A stretch of 64,000 nucleotides of DNA from Saccharopolyspora kobensis. Lineage in GTDB: Bacteria > Actinomycetota > Actinomycetes > Mycobacteriales > Pseudonocardiaceae. Position numbers and translations under genes: made by a program. The DNA lies in the NCBI RefSeq assembly GCF_900108315.1, contig NZ_FNVB01000003.1, positions 124,001 through 188,000 of the forward strand, read 5' to 3'. The notes below the pieces were generated by a model. That model was given only the letters and a program-made list of their open reading frames with translations. It was not told the DNA's origin and searched no databases. Positions 32,252 to 39,519 of this stretch are shown one piece after another (positions within the stretch are counted from its first letter, which is position 1; every line of letters starts with the position of its first letter).

Positions 32252-33627
32252 TTCCGCAGCAGCCTCCCCGCCCGCTCGCGCAGCACCTTGGCGGCGTCGG
32301 TGGCCGCCTTCTCCGCCTTGGCGCCGGCCTTGTCGGTCGTGCCGCCCGCCCAGGCCCCGGCGTGCACCGCGACGGCCTTCTTGCGCTTGGTGGTCTCGAC
32401 CGCGAGCGGCTGGAGGTGGAAGTTCCCGGCGTCCCAGCGCAGCAGGCCGATGCAGGCGTTGGACGCCGCGATCGCCTCGGCGGTGAGCGGGCTGGCGGCC
32501 GGAACGCGGTCGGTGTCGACGGCGAGGTCGTGCTCGGCGATGGTGAAGACCAGCGCGTCGTCGTCGGTTCGCGCGGTGTAGCCCTCGACGAAGACGGGCA
32601 CGGCGATGCGCGCGGGGTGCCGGTCCAGCGGCGCGGTCGCGGGTGCCGTCGCCGCCTGCAGGGCGACCCGGGCGGTGGCGAAGGCATCGGCGGGTTCGCC
32701 GGGCTTGGCGTGCTCGTCGCTCCAGATCAGGTCGCCTTCGGCGGTGACCGGCATCTCGGTGAGCTCCATCGAGCGGCCTTCGCCGACGGCGGCCAGCAAC
32801 GACATGTGCGGGCGCAGCAGCTGCCACAGACCGGCGCCGACGACGGTGTCCGGTTTGGACACCGATGCGCTGGCGCGCACCAGGCGCGATGCGGAACCGT
32901 CGGCCGGTTCGAACACCGCGTGGACCTGCGCCTGCACGGCGGTCGCGTGTTCCTGCACGTCGATGCCGAGCGGCAGGAGGCGGCCGGTGGCGGTGCCGGT
33001 CGCCGGCGTCGACGCGCCGCCCGGCAGCGCCAGCAGCATCCCCCGCGACCACAGGTCCGCCCAGCGGCGGGCCGGGATGCGTTCCAGCGAGGCACCGGGG
33101 CAGGAGGCCGCGAGCTCGGCGGCGAAGCCGTCCAAGAGCGCCGCCGGGCGGCGCAGCGCCGGGTCCGGCAGCATCGCCGAGATGATCTGTGCCGATCCGG
33201 AGATCAGGTCGTGGTCGATGCCGCGCCAGCCGGCGCGGGCCACGTCGCCGAGCCAGGACCGGGCGGCGACGAGCAGGTTCAGCGACTGGGTTTCGCTTGT
33301 GGTCCAGTCGGTTTCGTCATCATGAACTCGTCCGGTCGCCTCGGCGATGCGTGCCGCGAGGGCGTCGTGGACGGAGCCCAGCAGCGCGAGGCGTGCGGCG
33401 GCGAGGGCGGTGAAGTGCTCCTCGCCCGCAGCCCCGGCGACCGCCTTGTCAGCGGCCTCGGCGACCTTCTCGGCCAGCGGTGTGGCGGCGACGGACCGGG
33501 CGAACTCGGCCATGTCGGCGGCGTCCGGGCGCAGCAGGCCACCGGTGAGCGCGCGGTCGAAGGCATCGACGGCGGCCAGGGCCTCGTCGAGTCCCTCGAC
33601 GGGCACGGACAGCAGATCGGCGCGCAT
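32248..33627 (-). CDS. Uncharacterised protein between SWIM and VWA genes
   Basis: This 459-aa, Ala-rich soluble protein has no signal or membrane segment. I recognise no family. It begins MRADLLSVPVEGLDEALAAVDAF and ends in a basic region (KAGAKAEKAATDAAKVLRERAG). ATG at 33627 overlaps the SWIM gene stop by one base, and its stop overlaps the VWA start, so it is firmly part of the operon. E. coli yehLMPQ has no obvious counterpart in this position, making it the least understood member. Confidence 0.75.
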   Translation of the reverse strand: MRADLLSVPVEGLDEALAAVDAFDRALTGGLLRPDAADMAEFARSVAATPLAEKVAEAADKAVAGAAGEEHFTALAAARLALLGSVHDALAARIAEATGRVHDDETDWTTSETQSLNLLVAARSWLGDVARAGWRGIDHDLISGSAQIISAMLPDPALRRPAALLDGFAAELAASCPGASLERIPARRWADLWSRGMLLALPGGASTPATGTATGRLLPLGIDVQEHATAVQAQVHAVFEPADGSASRLVRASASVSKPDTVVGAGLWQLLRPHMSLLAAVGEGRSMELTEMPVTAEGDLIWSDEHAKPGEPADAFATARVALQAATAPATAPLDRHPARIAVPVFVEGYTARTDDDALVFTIAEHDLAVDTDRVPAASPLTAEAIAASNACIGLLRWDAGNFHLQPLAVETTKRKKAVAVHAGAWAGGTTDKAGAKAEKAATDAAKVLRERAGRLLRK

Positions 33628-34127
33628 CACACCACCGCCCTGGTCGGCGGGAACCACTGCATCTCCGGCACCGGCGCGGTCGTCGGGGGCAGCTCCAGGT
33701 AGGCCAGGTGGCGCAGGAACCGGCTGAACACCGGCGCCGCGGTCCCGGCATCGCCCTGCCGCGCACCGGTCATGGCCGCGGTGATGGTGTGCGCGGTCAG
33801 CTCCTCGTCGGCGACCTCGACCTTCAGGTAGCGGGCGACCCGCTCGCCGCCGTACTGCAGCACCGCTTCGGTGAGCAGGGCGCGGATGTGGTTGCAGAAG
33901 TAGCCGCGCGCACCACCGCAGGGCCGGTTGTTGTTGGTGCTGCAGGTGAACTCGTAGCTCCCGGCGGCGACCGACGAGACGTAGACCCGCTCGATGTCCG
34001 AGCCGCTGGACACCACGCCCTGCAGGCGGCCGTCGGCCAGCTCCGCGAACGGCACCTTGGCGAGCTTGCGCGGCCGGGCGGGCGCAACCACCCGCGTCGT
34101 GCTCGACCGCTCCCAATCTTGCAACAC
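33627..34127 (-). CDS. SWIM-type zinc-finger protein (YehQ-like), first gene of the operon
   Basis: The 166-aa protein carries a SWIM-like zinc motif: C62, C70, C78 and H80 in TCSTNNNRPCGGARGYFCNHIRALL (given by position), with wider Cys spacing than the usual CxC. SWIM fingers bind DNA or proteins. GTG at 34127 has AGGAG seven bases upstream; the nearby ATG at 34131 is out of frame. It opens the five-gene minus-strand operon with the MoxR and VWA genes, as YehQ accompanies YehLMP in E. coli. Confidence 0.75.
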   Translation of the reverse strand: MLQDWERSSTTRVVAPARPRKLAKVPFAELADGRLQGVVSSGSDIERVYVSSVAAGSYEFTCSTNNNRPCGGARGYFCNHIRALLTEAVLQYGGERVARYLKVEVADEELTAHTITAAMTGARQGDAGTAAPVFSRFLRHLAYLELPPTTAPVPEMQWFPPTRAVV

Positions 34128-34352
34128 GCATTCTCCTGTGGACCGGGGAAGCCCAGCCGCGCCGGCCGGACATGACGAACATACTTGCGACCCCTGACAA
34201 TTCGATCACCGGCGGCGCGACCGGCGGCGATCCCGCCGGGCGCGCTCGCGCCTGCCGCGACCGACCGGGCCGCCGAGGCCTATGCGTGCGCCGTCCCCCG
34301 TACCTACGCTTGAGCCGTACGTCCGGACCTGCTCATCCATCCGGAGGCACTG

Positions 34353-34649
34353 ATGACCACGGCGCACCAGCAGCACACCGGCCACGACCACACCCACGGC
34401 GAGGGCTGCGGCCACGTCGCCGTGCCCCACGGCGACCACGTCGACTACGTCCACGACGGCCACCTGCACCGGCGGCACGACGACCACTACGACGAGTGCG
34501 AGCCGCAGGGCCACACCACGCACGACACCCACGAGCACACCCACGGCGAGGGCTGCGGCCACACCGCTGTTCCCCACGGCGACCACGTCGACTACCTCCA
34601 CGACGGGCACCGGCACGCCGCCCACGACGACCACTACGACGAGCACTGA
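34353..34649 (+). CDS. Histidine-rich metal-binding protein with internal duplication
   Basis: This 98-aa protein has histidine at nearly one residue in four, with many acidic residues. Two tandem copies of a 49-residue unit are visible: HTHGEGCGHVAVPHGDHVDY and HTHGEGCGHTAVPHGDHVDY, each followed by VHDGHLH or LHDGHRH and HDDHYDE. There is no signal peptide. This composition suits a cytosolic zinc, nickel or copper buffer. GGAGG precedes the ATG at 34353 by five bases. It lies next to a Fur/Zur-like box and a probable metal-complex transport operon, which supports a zinc-homeostasis role (inference). Confidence 0.85.
   Translation: MTTAHQQHTGHDHTHGEGCGHVAVPHGDHVDYVHDGHLHRRHDDHYDECEPQGHTTHDTHEHTHGEGCGHTAVPHGDHVDYLHDGHRHAAHDDHYDEH
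34389..34649 (+). repeat. In-frame tandem duplication, 147-base period
   Basis: CACACCCACGGCGAGGGCTG occurs at 34389 and again at 34536, an offset of 147 bases (49 codons). Similarity continues through CCCCACGGCGACCACGTCGA and the following codons to the gene end. Confidence 0.8.
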
Positions 34650-34714
34650 CCCGGCGCCGCCCCCAGCGACCGCCGGATCCCGTCGCATCACCGCCACCCG
34701 TCGCCCCACCGTAT

Positions 34715-34729
34715 TGAAAATGATTATCA
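34715..34729. promoter_or_regulatory. Fur/Zur-type operator box
   Basis: TGAAAATGATTATCA is a 7-1-7 inverted repeat of the form used by Fur-family metalloregulators; actinobacterial Zur boxes are close to TGAAAATGATTTTCA. It is an isolated AT-rich island in GC-rich DNA, about 130 bases before the MFS start and 66 bases after the His-rich gene. It could control the transport operon to the right. Which metal is sensed cannot be decided by sequence. Confidence 0.75.
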
Positions 34730-34766
34730 TCTCGATCTGGATTGCCGGATCGCGGAGGGAGTCGGT

Positions 34767-34865
34767 GTGGGGCACGTGTGGTCGGTGCGCGCGGGTGCGG
34801 TGAGTTCGCGGTTGCCGGGCAGGGGCGGCACCAGCGGCCACGGCCCGCGCCGGGCCGCGTCGTGA
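34767..34865 (+). CDS. Possible upstream ORF coupled to the MFS gene
   Basis: A strong ribosome site (GGAGGG, 34754-34759) precedes GTG at 34767, which opens a 32-codon frame beginning MGHVWSVRAGAVSSRL. Its TGA overlaps the MFS start as GTGA. The MFS gene has no ribosome site of its own, so translation of this frame could deliver ribosomes to it. An alternative GTG at 34765 gives only a 12-codon peptide. Confidence 0.4.
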   Translation: MGHVWSVRAGAVSSRLPGRGGTSGHGPRRAAS

Positions 34866-36145
34866 AGACCTGGCGCCTGATCCGCAGCTTCCCGCCCGCC
34901 GTGCAGCTCCTGCTGGTCAACCAGCTCGGCGTGAACACCGGCTTCTACCTGCTGGTCCCGTTCCTGGCCGGCTACCTGGGCCACCAGCTGGGCCTCTCCG
35001 CCGCGCTGATCGGCGTGGTCCTGGGAGTGCGCAACCTCAGCCAGCAGGGCCTGTTCCTGCTCGGCGGTTCGGCGGCCGACCGGCTCGGCGCCCGCGGCGT
35101 GATCATCGCCGGGTGCGCGCTGCGCACCGTCGGCTTCGGCCTGTTCGCCTTCGGCACATCGCCGCCCGCGCTGCTGCTCGCCTCCGTGCTCAGCGGCCTG
35201 GCAGGAGCTCTGTTCAACCCAGCGGTCCGCGCCTACATCGCGCAGGAGGCCGAGGAGCGCAGGGCCGAGGCCTTCTCGCTCTTCAACGTCTTCGCCAACA
35301 CCGGCATGCTGCTCGGCCCCCTGCTGGGCAGCGCGCTGATGCTGGTGGGCTTCCGGCTGTCGGCGATCGCCGCAGCGGTCATCTTCGCGCTGCTGACCCT
35401 CGCGCAGCTCGCGGTGCTGCCGCCGCGACGGGTCGAGCGCCCGCCGGCCTCGGTGTTCGCCGACTGGCGCCGGGCGCTGACCGATCGCCGGTTCCTGGCC
35501 TTCACCGGCGCGCTGACCGGCATGTTCGCCCTGCAGAACCAGCTCTACCTGGTGCTGCCGATGCACGCCGAGCGCTTCACCGGCTCCCCCGCCGCGGTGT
35601 CGGTGATCTTCCTGGTCTCCACCGCGGCGAGCCTGGCGCTGCAGGTCCGGATCACCACGCGGGCCAAGGAGCGCTGGAGCCGGGGCCGTTGCATCGCAAC
35701 AGGTCTGGCGGTGATGGGTGCCGGTTTCGCGGTCACCGCGGTGGCCGCGGCCGTCATCCCGCCCGCGCAGGCCGCCGGTCCGGTCGGGGCCGCGCTGCGC
35801 CTCGCGCCGGTGCTGATCACGGCGTTCGCCCTGGCGCTGGGCGTGATGCTGGCCCAGCCGTTCGTCTACGAGCTCATCCCGGCCTTCGGCGGGGACAGGC
35901 TCTCGGGCACCTACTTCGGCGTCTTCTACCTCGTCTCCGGAATCACTGCCGCGGGCGGCAACGCCCTCCTCGGCTGGGTGAGCGACGTGGCGGGCGACCG
36001 GTGGCCGTGGCTGCCATCGCTGCTGTGCGTCCTCATCGGAACCGGCTCCGCACTCGCCGTCGCGGTGCTCGACAGACGGCGCGGCATCACCCCCGGAAGC
36101 GACGAAACCTGGCGCCGCGCACGGCTATCCACCCACTCTTCCTGA
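34862..36145 (+). CDS. MFS exporter (candidate metallophore/small-molecule efflux)
   Basis: This 427-aa membrane protein has about twelve helices, starting VQLLLVNQLGVNTGFYLLVPFLAGYLGHQLGLSA and with motif-A-like GGSAADRLGARG. GTG at 34862 begins just before the first helix and overlaps the stop of a short upstream frame; a distal TTG at 34742 would give an Arg/Gly-rich leader unlike a transporter. The Fur/Zur-like box lies upstream and an Opp/Dpp-type importer downstream. The arrangement resembles opine-metallophore loci (exporter CntE with importer CntABCDF), so metallophore export is a reasonable guess. Confidence 0.82.
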   Translation: MKTWRLIRSFPPAVQLLLVNQLGVNTGFYLLVPFLAGYLGHQLGLSAALIGVVLGVRNLSQQGLFLLGGSAADRLGARGVIIAGCALRTVGFGLFAFGTSPPALLLASVLSGLAGALFNPAVRAYIAQEAEERRAEAFSLFNVFANTGMLLGPLLGSALMLVGFRLSAIAAAVIFALLTLAQLAVLPPRRVERPPASVFADWRRALTDRRFLAFTGALTGMFALQNQLYLVLPMHAERFTGSPAAVSVIFLVSTAASLALQVRITTRAKERWSRGRCIATGLAVMGAGFAVTAVAAAVIPPAQAAGPVGAALRLAPVLITAFALALGVMLAQPFVYELIPAFGGDRLSGTYFGVFYLVSGITAAGGNALLGWVSDVAGDRWPWLPSLLCVLIGTGSALAVAVLDRRRGITPGSDETWRRARLSTHSS

Positions 36146-36221
36146 CCCGTGAAACCGATCGGCTCGCGCTACCAAGCCGTGCGCCGGTCCGCACCCCGCC
36201 CAGAACGGAGAAAACCCTTCC

Positions 36222-37769
36222 ATGCGACCTGAATTATCCCTGCCCGCGCTGAGCCGCCGCGGGTTCTTGGGCCTGACCGCCGCTGCCGTGCTGTCCGGTT
36301 GCGCGGGGCCGGGCAGCACGTCCGCAGCCGGGCCACCGCGCCCCGGCGGCCGGCTGCGGGCGGCGTTCTCCGGTGGCGGGGCGGCCGAGGTGCTCGATCC
36401 GCAGGATTCCGACCTCTACGTCGAGATCGCGCGCGCCAAGGCGCTGTTCGACAAGCTCGCCGACTTCGGTTCGGACATGTCCCCGGTCCCCAGGCTGGCC
36501 GAGCGCTGGGAGCCGAGCGCGGACCTGACGACCTGGCGGATCACCTTGCGGCAGGCGGATTTCCACGACGGGCGGCCGGTGCGCGCGGCCGACGTGCTGG
36601 CCAGCTACGCGCGCATCACCGAACCCGGCAGCAGTCGCCGCGCCAAGTCGACGCTGTCGGTGATCGACCTGCCCAACAGCCGCGAGATCGACGACCGCAC
36701 CGTCGAGTTCCGGTTGCTGCGGCCCTACGGGGAGTTCCCCAACGCGCTGGCCGCGCTCGGCGCCTACGTCCTGCCCGGAGGCAGCGTGGACTTCGACCAC
36801 CCGATCGGCACCGGCCCGTTCCGGTTCGCCTCCTTCGAACCGGGCCGCACGTTCCTCGCCGCGCGCAACCCCGACCACTGGGACGGCGCGCCGCTGCTCG
36901 ACGAGCTGGAGATCGTGGTCACCAACGACGAGGCCGCGCGGGTCAACGCACTGCTGGGCGGGCAGGTCGAGTACGCCCACGACCTGACCCCCGCCAGCGC
37001 GCGCACCTACGAGTCCAGCGGGCAGGTGCAGGTGCACCGGCTGCCGCTGAGCAACTTCCACGGGCTGGCGATGAAGGTCGACCGCCCGCCGTTCGACCGC
37101 CCCGAGCTGCGCCAGGCGCTGTTCCACCTCGTCGACCGGGAGGAGCTGGTCCGCTCGGTGTTCCAGGGTTCGGGCCAGGTCTGCAACGACGTCTACGGCA
37201 AGGGCTACCGGTACTACGCCGACGCGCTGCCGCAGCGGCGCCAGGACCTGGACCGGGCGCGAGCGCTGGTCCGCCGGGCCGGTGCGGAGGGGATGACCAT
37301 CGGCTTCGACACCTCCGATGCCTCGACCGGGTTGAAGGAGGCGGCACTGGCCATCAGCGACCAGGCCAAGGCGGTCGGCCTGAACCTGGAGGTCCGGCTC
37401 GGCAACAAGGACACCTACTGGTCGGACATCGCGGGCAACGGCGTGCTCGCCGGCTACCGCTCCGGTGGCATGCCGCTGGAATCCCACTTCTCCCAGCGCC
37501 TGCTGACCACGTCGACCACCAACAACACCGGGTGGCGGCGGCCGGAGTTCGACGCCCGCTACCACGAGGCGCAGTCCACCACGGACGAGGCGCGCCGCGC
37601 CGAGCTCTACCGCGAGATGCAGGAAACCCTGTTCCACGAGGGAGGTTTCCTGTGGTGGGGCGTGTCGGACTGGATCGTGGCCTCCGCGCCGGGCGTGCAC
37701 GGCATCGACGACCGCGCCCCGGCCAACACCCTCGACTGGGCTCGTTTCGACAAGGTGTGGCTGGCGTGA
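36222..37769 (+). CDS. ABC transporter solute-binding lipoprotein (peptide/nickel family 5)
   Basis: The 515-aa protein has a Tat-type signal (SRRGFLGLT) with a lipobox LSGC, so Cys27 should be lipidated and the protein anchored outside the membrane. The SBP_bac_5 pattern follows: LFDKLADFGSDMSPVPRLAERWEPSADLTTWRITLR, FHDGRPVRAADVLASYARI, IGTGPFRFASFEPG and RQALFHLVDREELV. This family binds peptides, nickel or metal chelates such as metal-opine. GGAGAAA precedes the ATG. Its stop overlaps the permease start, beginning a four-gene coupled operon. Confidence 0.9.
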   Translation: MRPELSLPALSRRGFLGLTAAAVLSGCAGPGSTSAAGPPRPGGRLRAAFSGGGAAEVLDPQDSDLYVEIARAKALFDKLADFGSDMSPVPRLAERWEPSADLTTWRITLRQADFHDGRPVRAADVLASYARITEPGSSRRAKSTLSVIDLPNSREIDDRTVEFRLLRPYGEFPNALAALGAYVLPGGSVDFDHPIGTGPFRFASFEPGRTFLAARNPDHWDGAPLLDELEIVVTNDEAARVNALLGGQVEYAHDLTPASARTYESSGQVQVHRLPLSNFHGLAMKVDRPPFDRPELRQALFHLVDREELVRSVFQGSGQVCNDVYGKGYRYYADALPQRRQDLDRARALVRRAGAEGMTIGFDTSDASTGLKEAALAISDQAKAVGLNLEVRLGNKDTYWSDIAGNGVLAGYRSGGMPLESHFSQRLLTTSTTNNTGWRRPEFDARYHEAQSTTDEARRAELYREMQETLFHEGGFLWWGVSDWIVASAPGVHGIDDRAPANTLDWARFDKVWLA

Positions 37770-38710
37770 CGATCCCGCGCTACCTGGCGCGCCGGGTGCT
37801 CCTCGGCGCGGTCCAGATCCTGCTGGTCGTGGTCGGGGTGTTCGCCCTGACCGAGGGGCTGCCGGGCGATGCGGCCGTGACGATCGCCGGGGACAACCCC
37901 GATCCGGCGATCATCGCTGCCCTGCGGGAGCGGCTCGGCCTGGACGAGCCCGCGTGGCAGCGGTTCGGCGAGTGGCTGGTCGCGGCGCTGCACGGTGATC
38001 TCGGCCGGTCGCTGGTGGGCCCGCGGTCGGTGGTGGACATCATCGCCTCCGCCGCGGGCCCGACGCTGCTGCTGGCCGCGCTGACGCTCACCCTGCTCGT
38101 CCCGCTGTCGCTCGGGCTCGGAGTGCTGTCCGCGCGGCGGGAGGGCGGTCGCCTGGACCGACTGATCACCGGGGCCACGCTCGGCCTGTACTCGGCACCC
38201 GAGTTCGCGATGGGCGTCCTCGTCGTGACCGTGTTCGCCGTGCAGCTGCGGTGGTTCCCGCCCACAGCGGTCGGAACGTCGTTGCTGAGCCACCCGGCCG
38301 TGCTCGTGCTGCCCGTCTTCGTGCTGCTGCTCCGCCCGATCTGCTCGCTGAGCCGGCTGATCCGCGCGGGGATGATCGACGCGCAGCGCTCCGGCTACGT
38401 GCACCACGTGCGCCGCTTGGGCCTCTCACCGGTGCGCGTGCACTTCGCCCACGCGCTGCCCAACGCCGCGGCACCGGCGATCCAGCAGCTCGCGCGCACC
38501 ACCGACTGGCTCATCGGCGGGGTGATCGTCGTCGAAGCCATCTTCGTCGTGCCCGGTCTGGGCACCGCGCTGGCGGAGGCGGTCGCCGCCCGCGATCTCC
38601 CGGTGATCCAGGGCCTGGCGGTGGTCTTCGCCGCGGTGACGGTGCTGGTCAACCTCGCCGCCGACATCGCCGCACGAGTGCTCTCCCCCACCGCGGAGGT
38701 CGGCCGATGA
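37766..38710 (+). CDS. ABC transporter permease (DppB/NikB-like)
   Basis: This 314-aa inner-membrane permease has the type-specific N terminus YLARRVLLGAVQILLVVVGVFALTEGLPGD (helix 1 of DppB/OppB proteins), a periplasmic loop with LRERLGLDEPAWQRFGEWL, five more helices and the cytoplasmic coupling loop ARTTDWLIGGVIVVEAIFVVPGLGTAL. GTG at 37766 overlaps the lipoprotein gene stop (GTGA). It forms the channel with the next gene product. Confidence 0.9.
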   Translation: MTIPRYLARRVLLGAVQILLVVVGVFALTEGLPGDAAVTIAGDNPDPAIIAALRERLGLDEPAWQRFGEWLVAALHGDLGRSLVGPRSVVDIIASAAGPTLLLAALTLTLLVPLSLGLGVLSARREGGRLDRLITGATLGLYSAPEFAMGVLVVTVFAVQLRWFPPTAVGTSLLSHPAVLVLPVFVLLLRPICSLSRLIRAGMIDAQRSGYVHHVRRLGLSPVRVHFAHALPNAAAPAIQQLARTTDWLIGGVIVVEAIFVVPGLGTALAEAVAARDLPVIQGLAVVFAAVTVLVNLAADIAARVLSPTAEVGR

Positions 38711-39519
38711 GCGCCGTCCGCAACTACGCGGTCCCGGGAGCGCTCGTCGCGATCCCGCTACTGCTCGCCGTTCTGGGGCCGCTGGTGGCTTCTCCCGACA
38801 CCACCAAGGACGTGGCCTTCCTGCTCGGCGGCGAGCACTGGTTCGGCACCGACTTCGTCGGCCGCGACGTCTGGAACGAAGTGCTGCTGGGCGGCCGGTC
38901 CCTCGTGCTGATCGCGGTCACCGCCACCGCCTGCACCTATGCGCTGGCGGTGCCGTTGGGCCTGATCGCGGGCATGACCGGCAGCCGCGCGCTCGACGAG
39001 GCGATCATGCGACCGCTCGACCTGCTGCTGGCCGTGCCGTCGATGCTGATGCTCCTGTTGCTGGCGTCCGTCGCGCCCGGCGTGCCGTGGGTGCTGATCG
39101 GTGTGGTGACGCTGATCAACCTGCCCGACGTGGTGCGCATCAGCCGCGCGGCCGCGCTCTCGCTGGCGTCCCGGCCGGCGGTCGAGGCGATGCGCTTGCA
39201 GGGCGAGAGCCGGATCCGCATCGGCGCGCACTACGTGGCGCGGGCGATGCGCCGCACGCTGGCCGCCGACCTGGGCACCCGGTTCACCGGCGCGATCTAC
39301 CTGGTCGCTTCGGCGAGCTTCCTGGGCGTCGGGGTCTCCCCGCAGATCAGCGACTGGGCGGCCATGGTCGACCGCAACCGGGCCGGCCTGTTCATCCAGC
39401 CCTGGGCCGTGGTGCTGCCCGCGCTGCTGGTCGTCGCGCTGTCCATCGGCGTGAACCTGGCCTTCGACCGGTGGCTGCGCGACCACGACCTGCGCTCGAC
39501 CTTCTTGGAGGCCCGGTGA
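38707..39519 (+). CDS. ABC transporter permease (DppC/NikC-like)
   Basis: The 270-aa membrane protein has the DppC signature HWFGTDFVGRDVWNEVLLGGR after the first helix, six helices in all, and an EAA-type coupling loop (ALSLASRPAVEAMRLQGESR) that contacts the ATPases, followed by ASFLGVGVSPQISDWAAMV. ATG at 38707 overlaps the previous stop, and its stop overlaps the ATPase start. Confidence 0.9.
   Translation: MSAVRNYAVPGALVAIPLLLAVLGPLVASPDTTKDVAFLLGGEHWFGTDFVGRDVWNEVLLGGRSLVLIAVTATACTYALAVPLGLIAGMTGSRALDEAIMRPLDLLLAVPSMLMLLLLASVAPGVPWVLIGVVTLINLPDVVRISRAAALSLASRPAVEAMRLQGESRIRIGAHYVARAMRRTLAADLGTRFTGAIYLVASASFLGVGVSPQISDWAAMVDRNRAGLFIQPWAVVLPALLVVALSIGVNLAFDRWLRDHDLRSTFLEAR

Noticed and set aside
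34206-34841. Val-rich minus-strand frame opposite the His-rich gene
   Set aside because: The Val/Asp runs are antisense images of His/Asp codons; the plus-strand gene has a ribosome site and coherent duplication.
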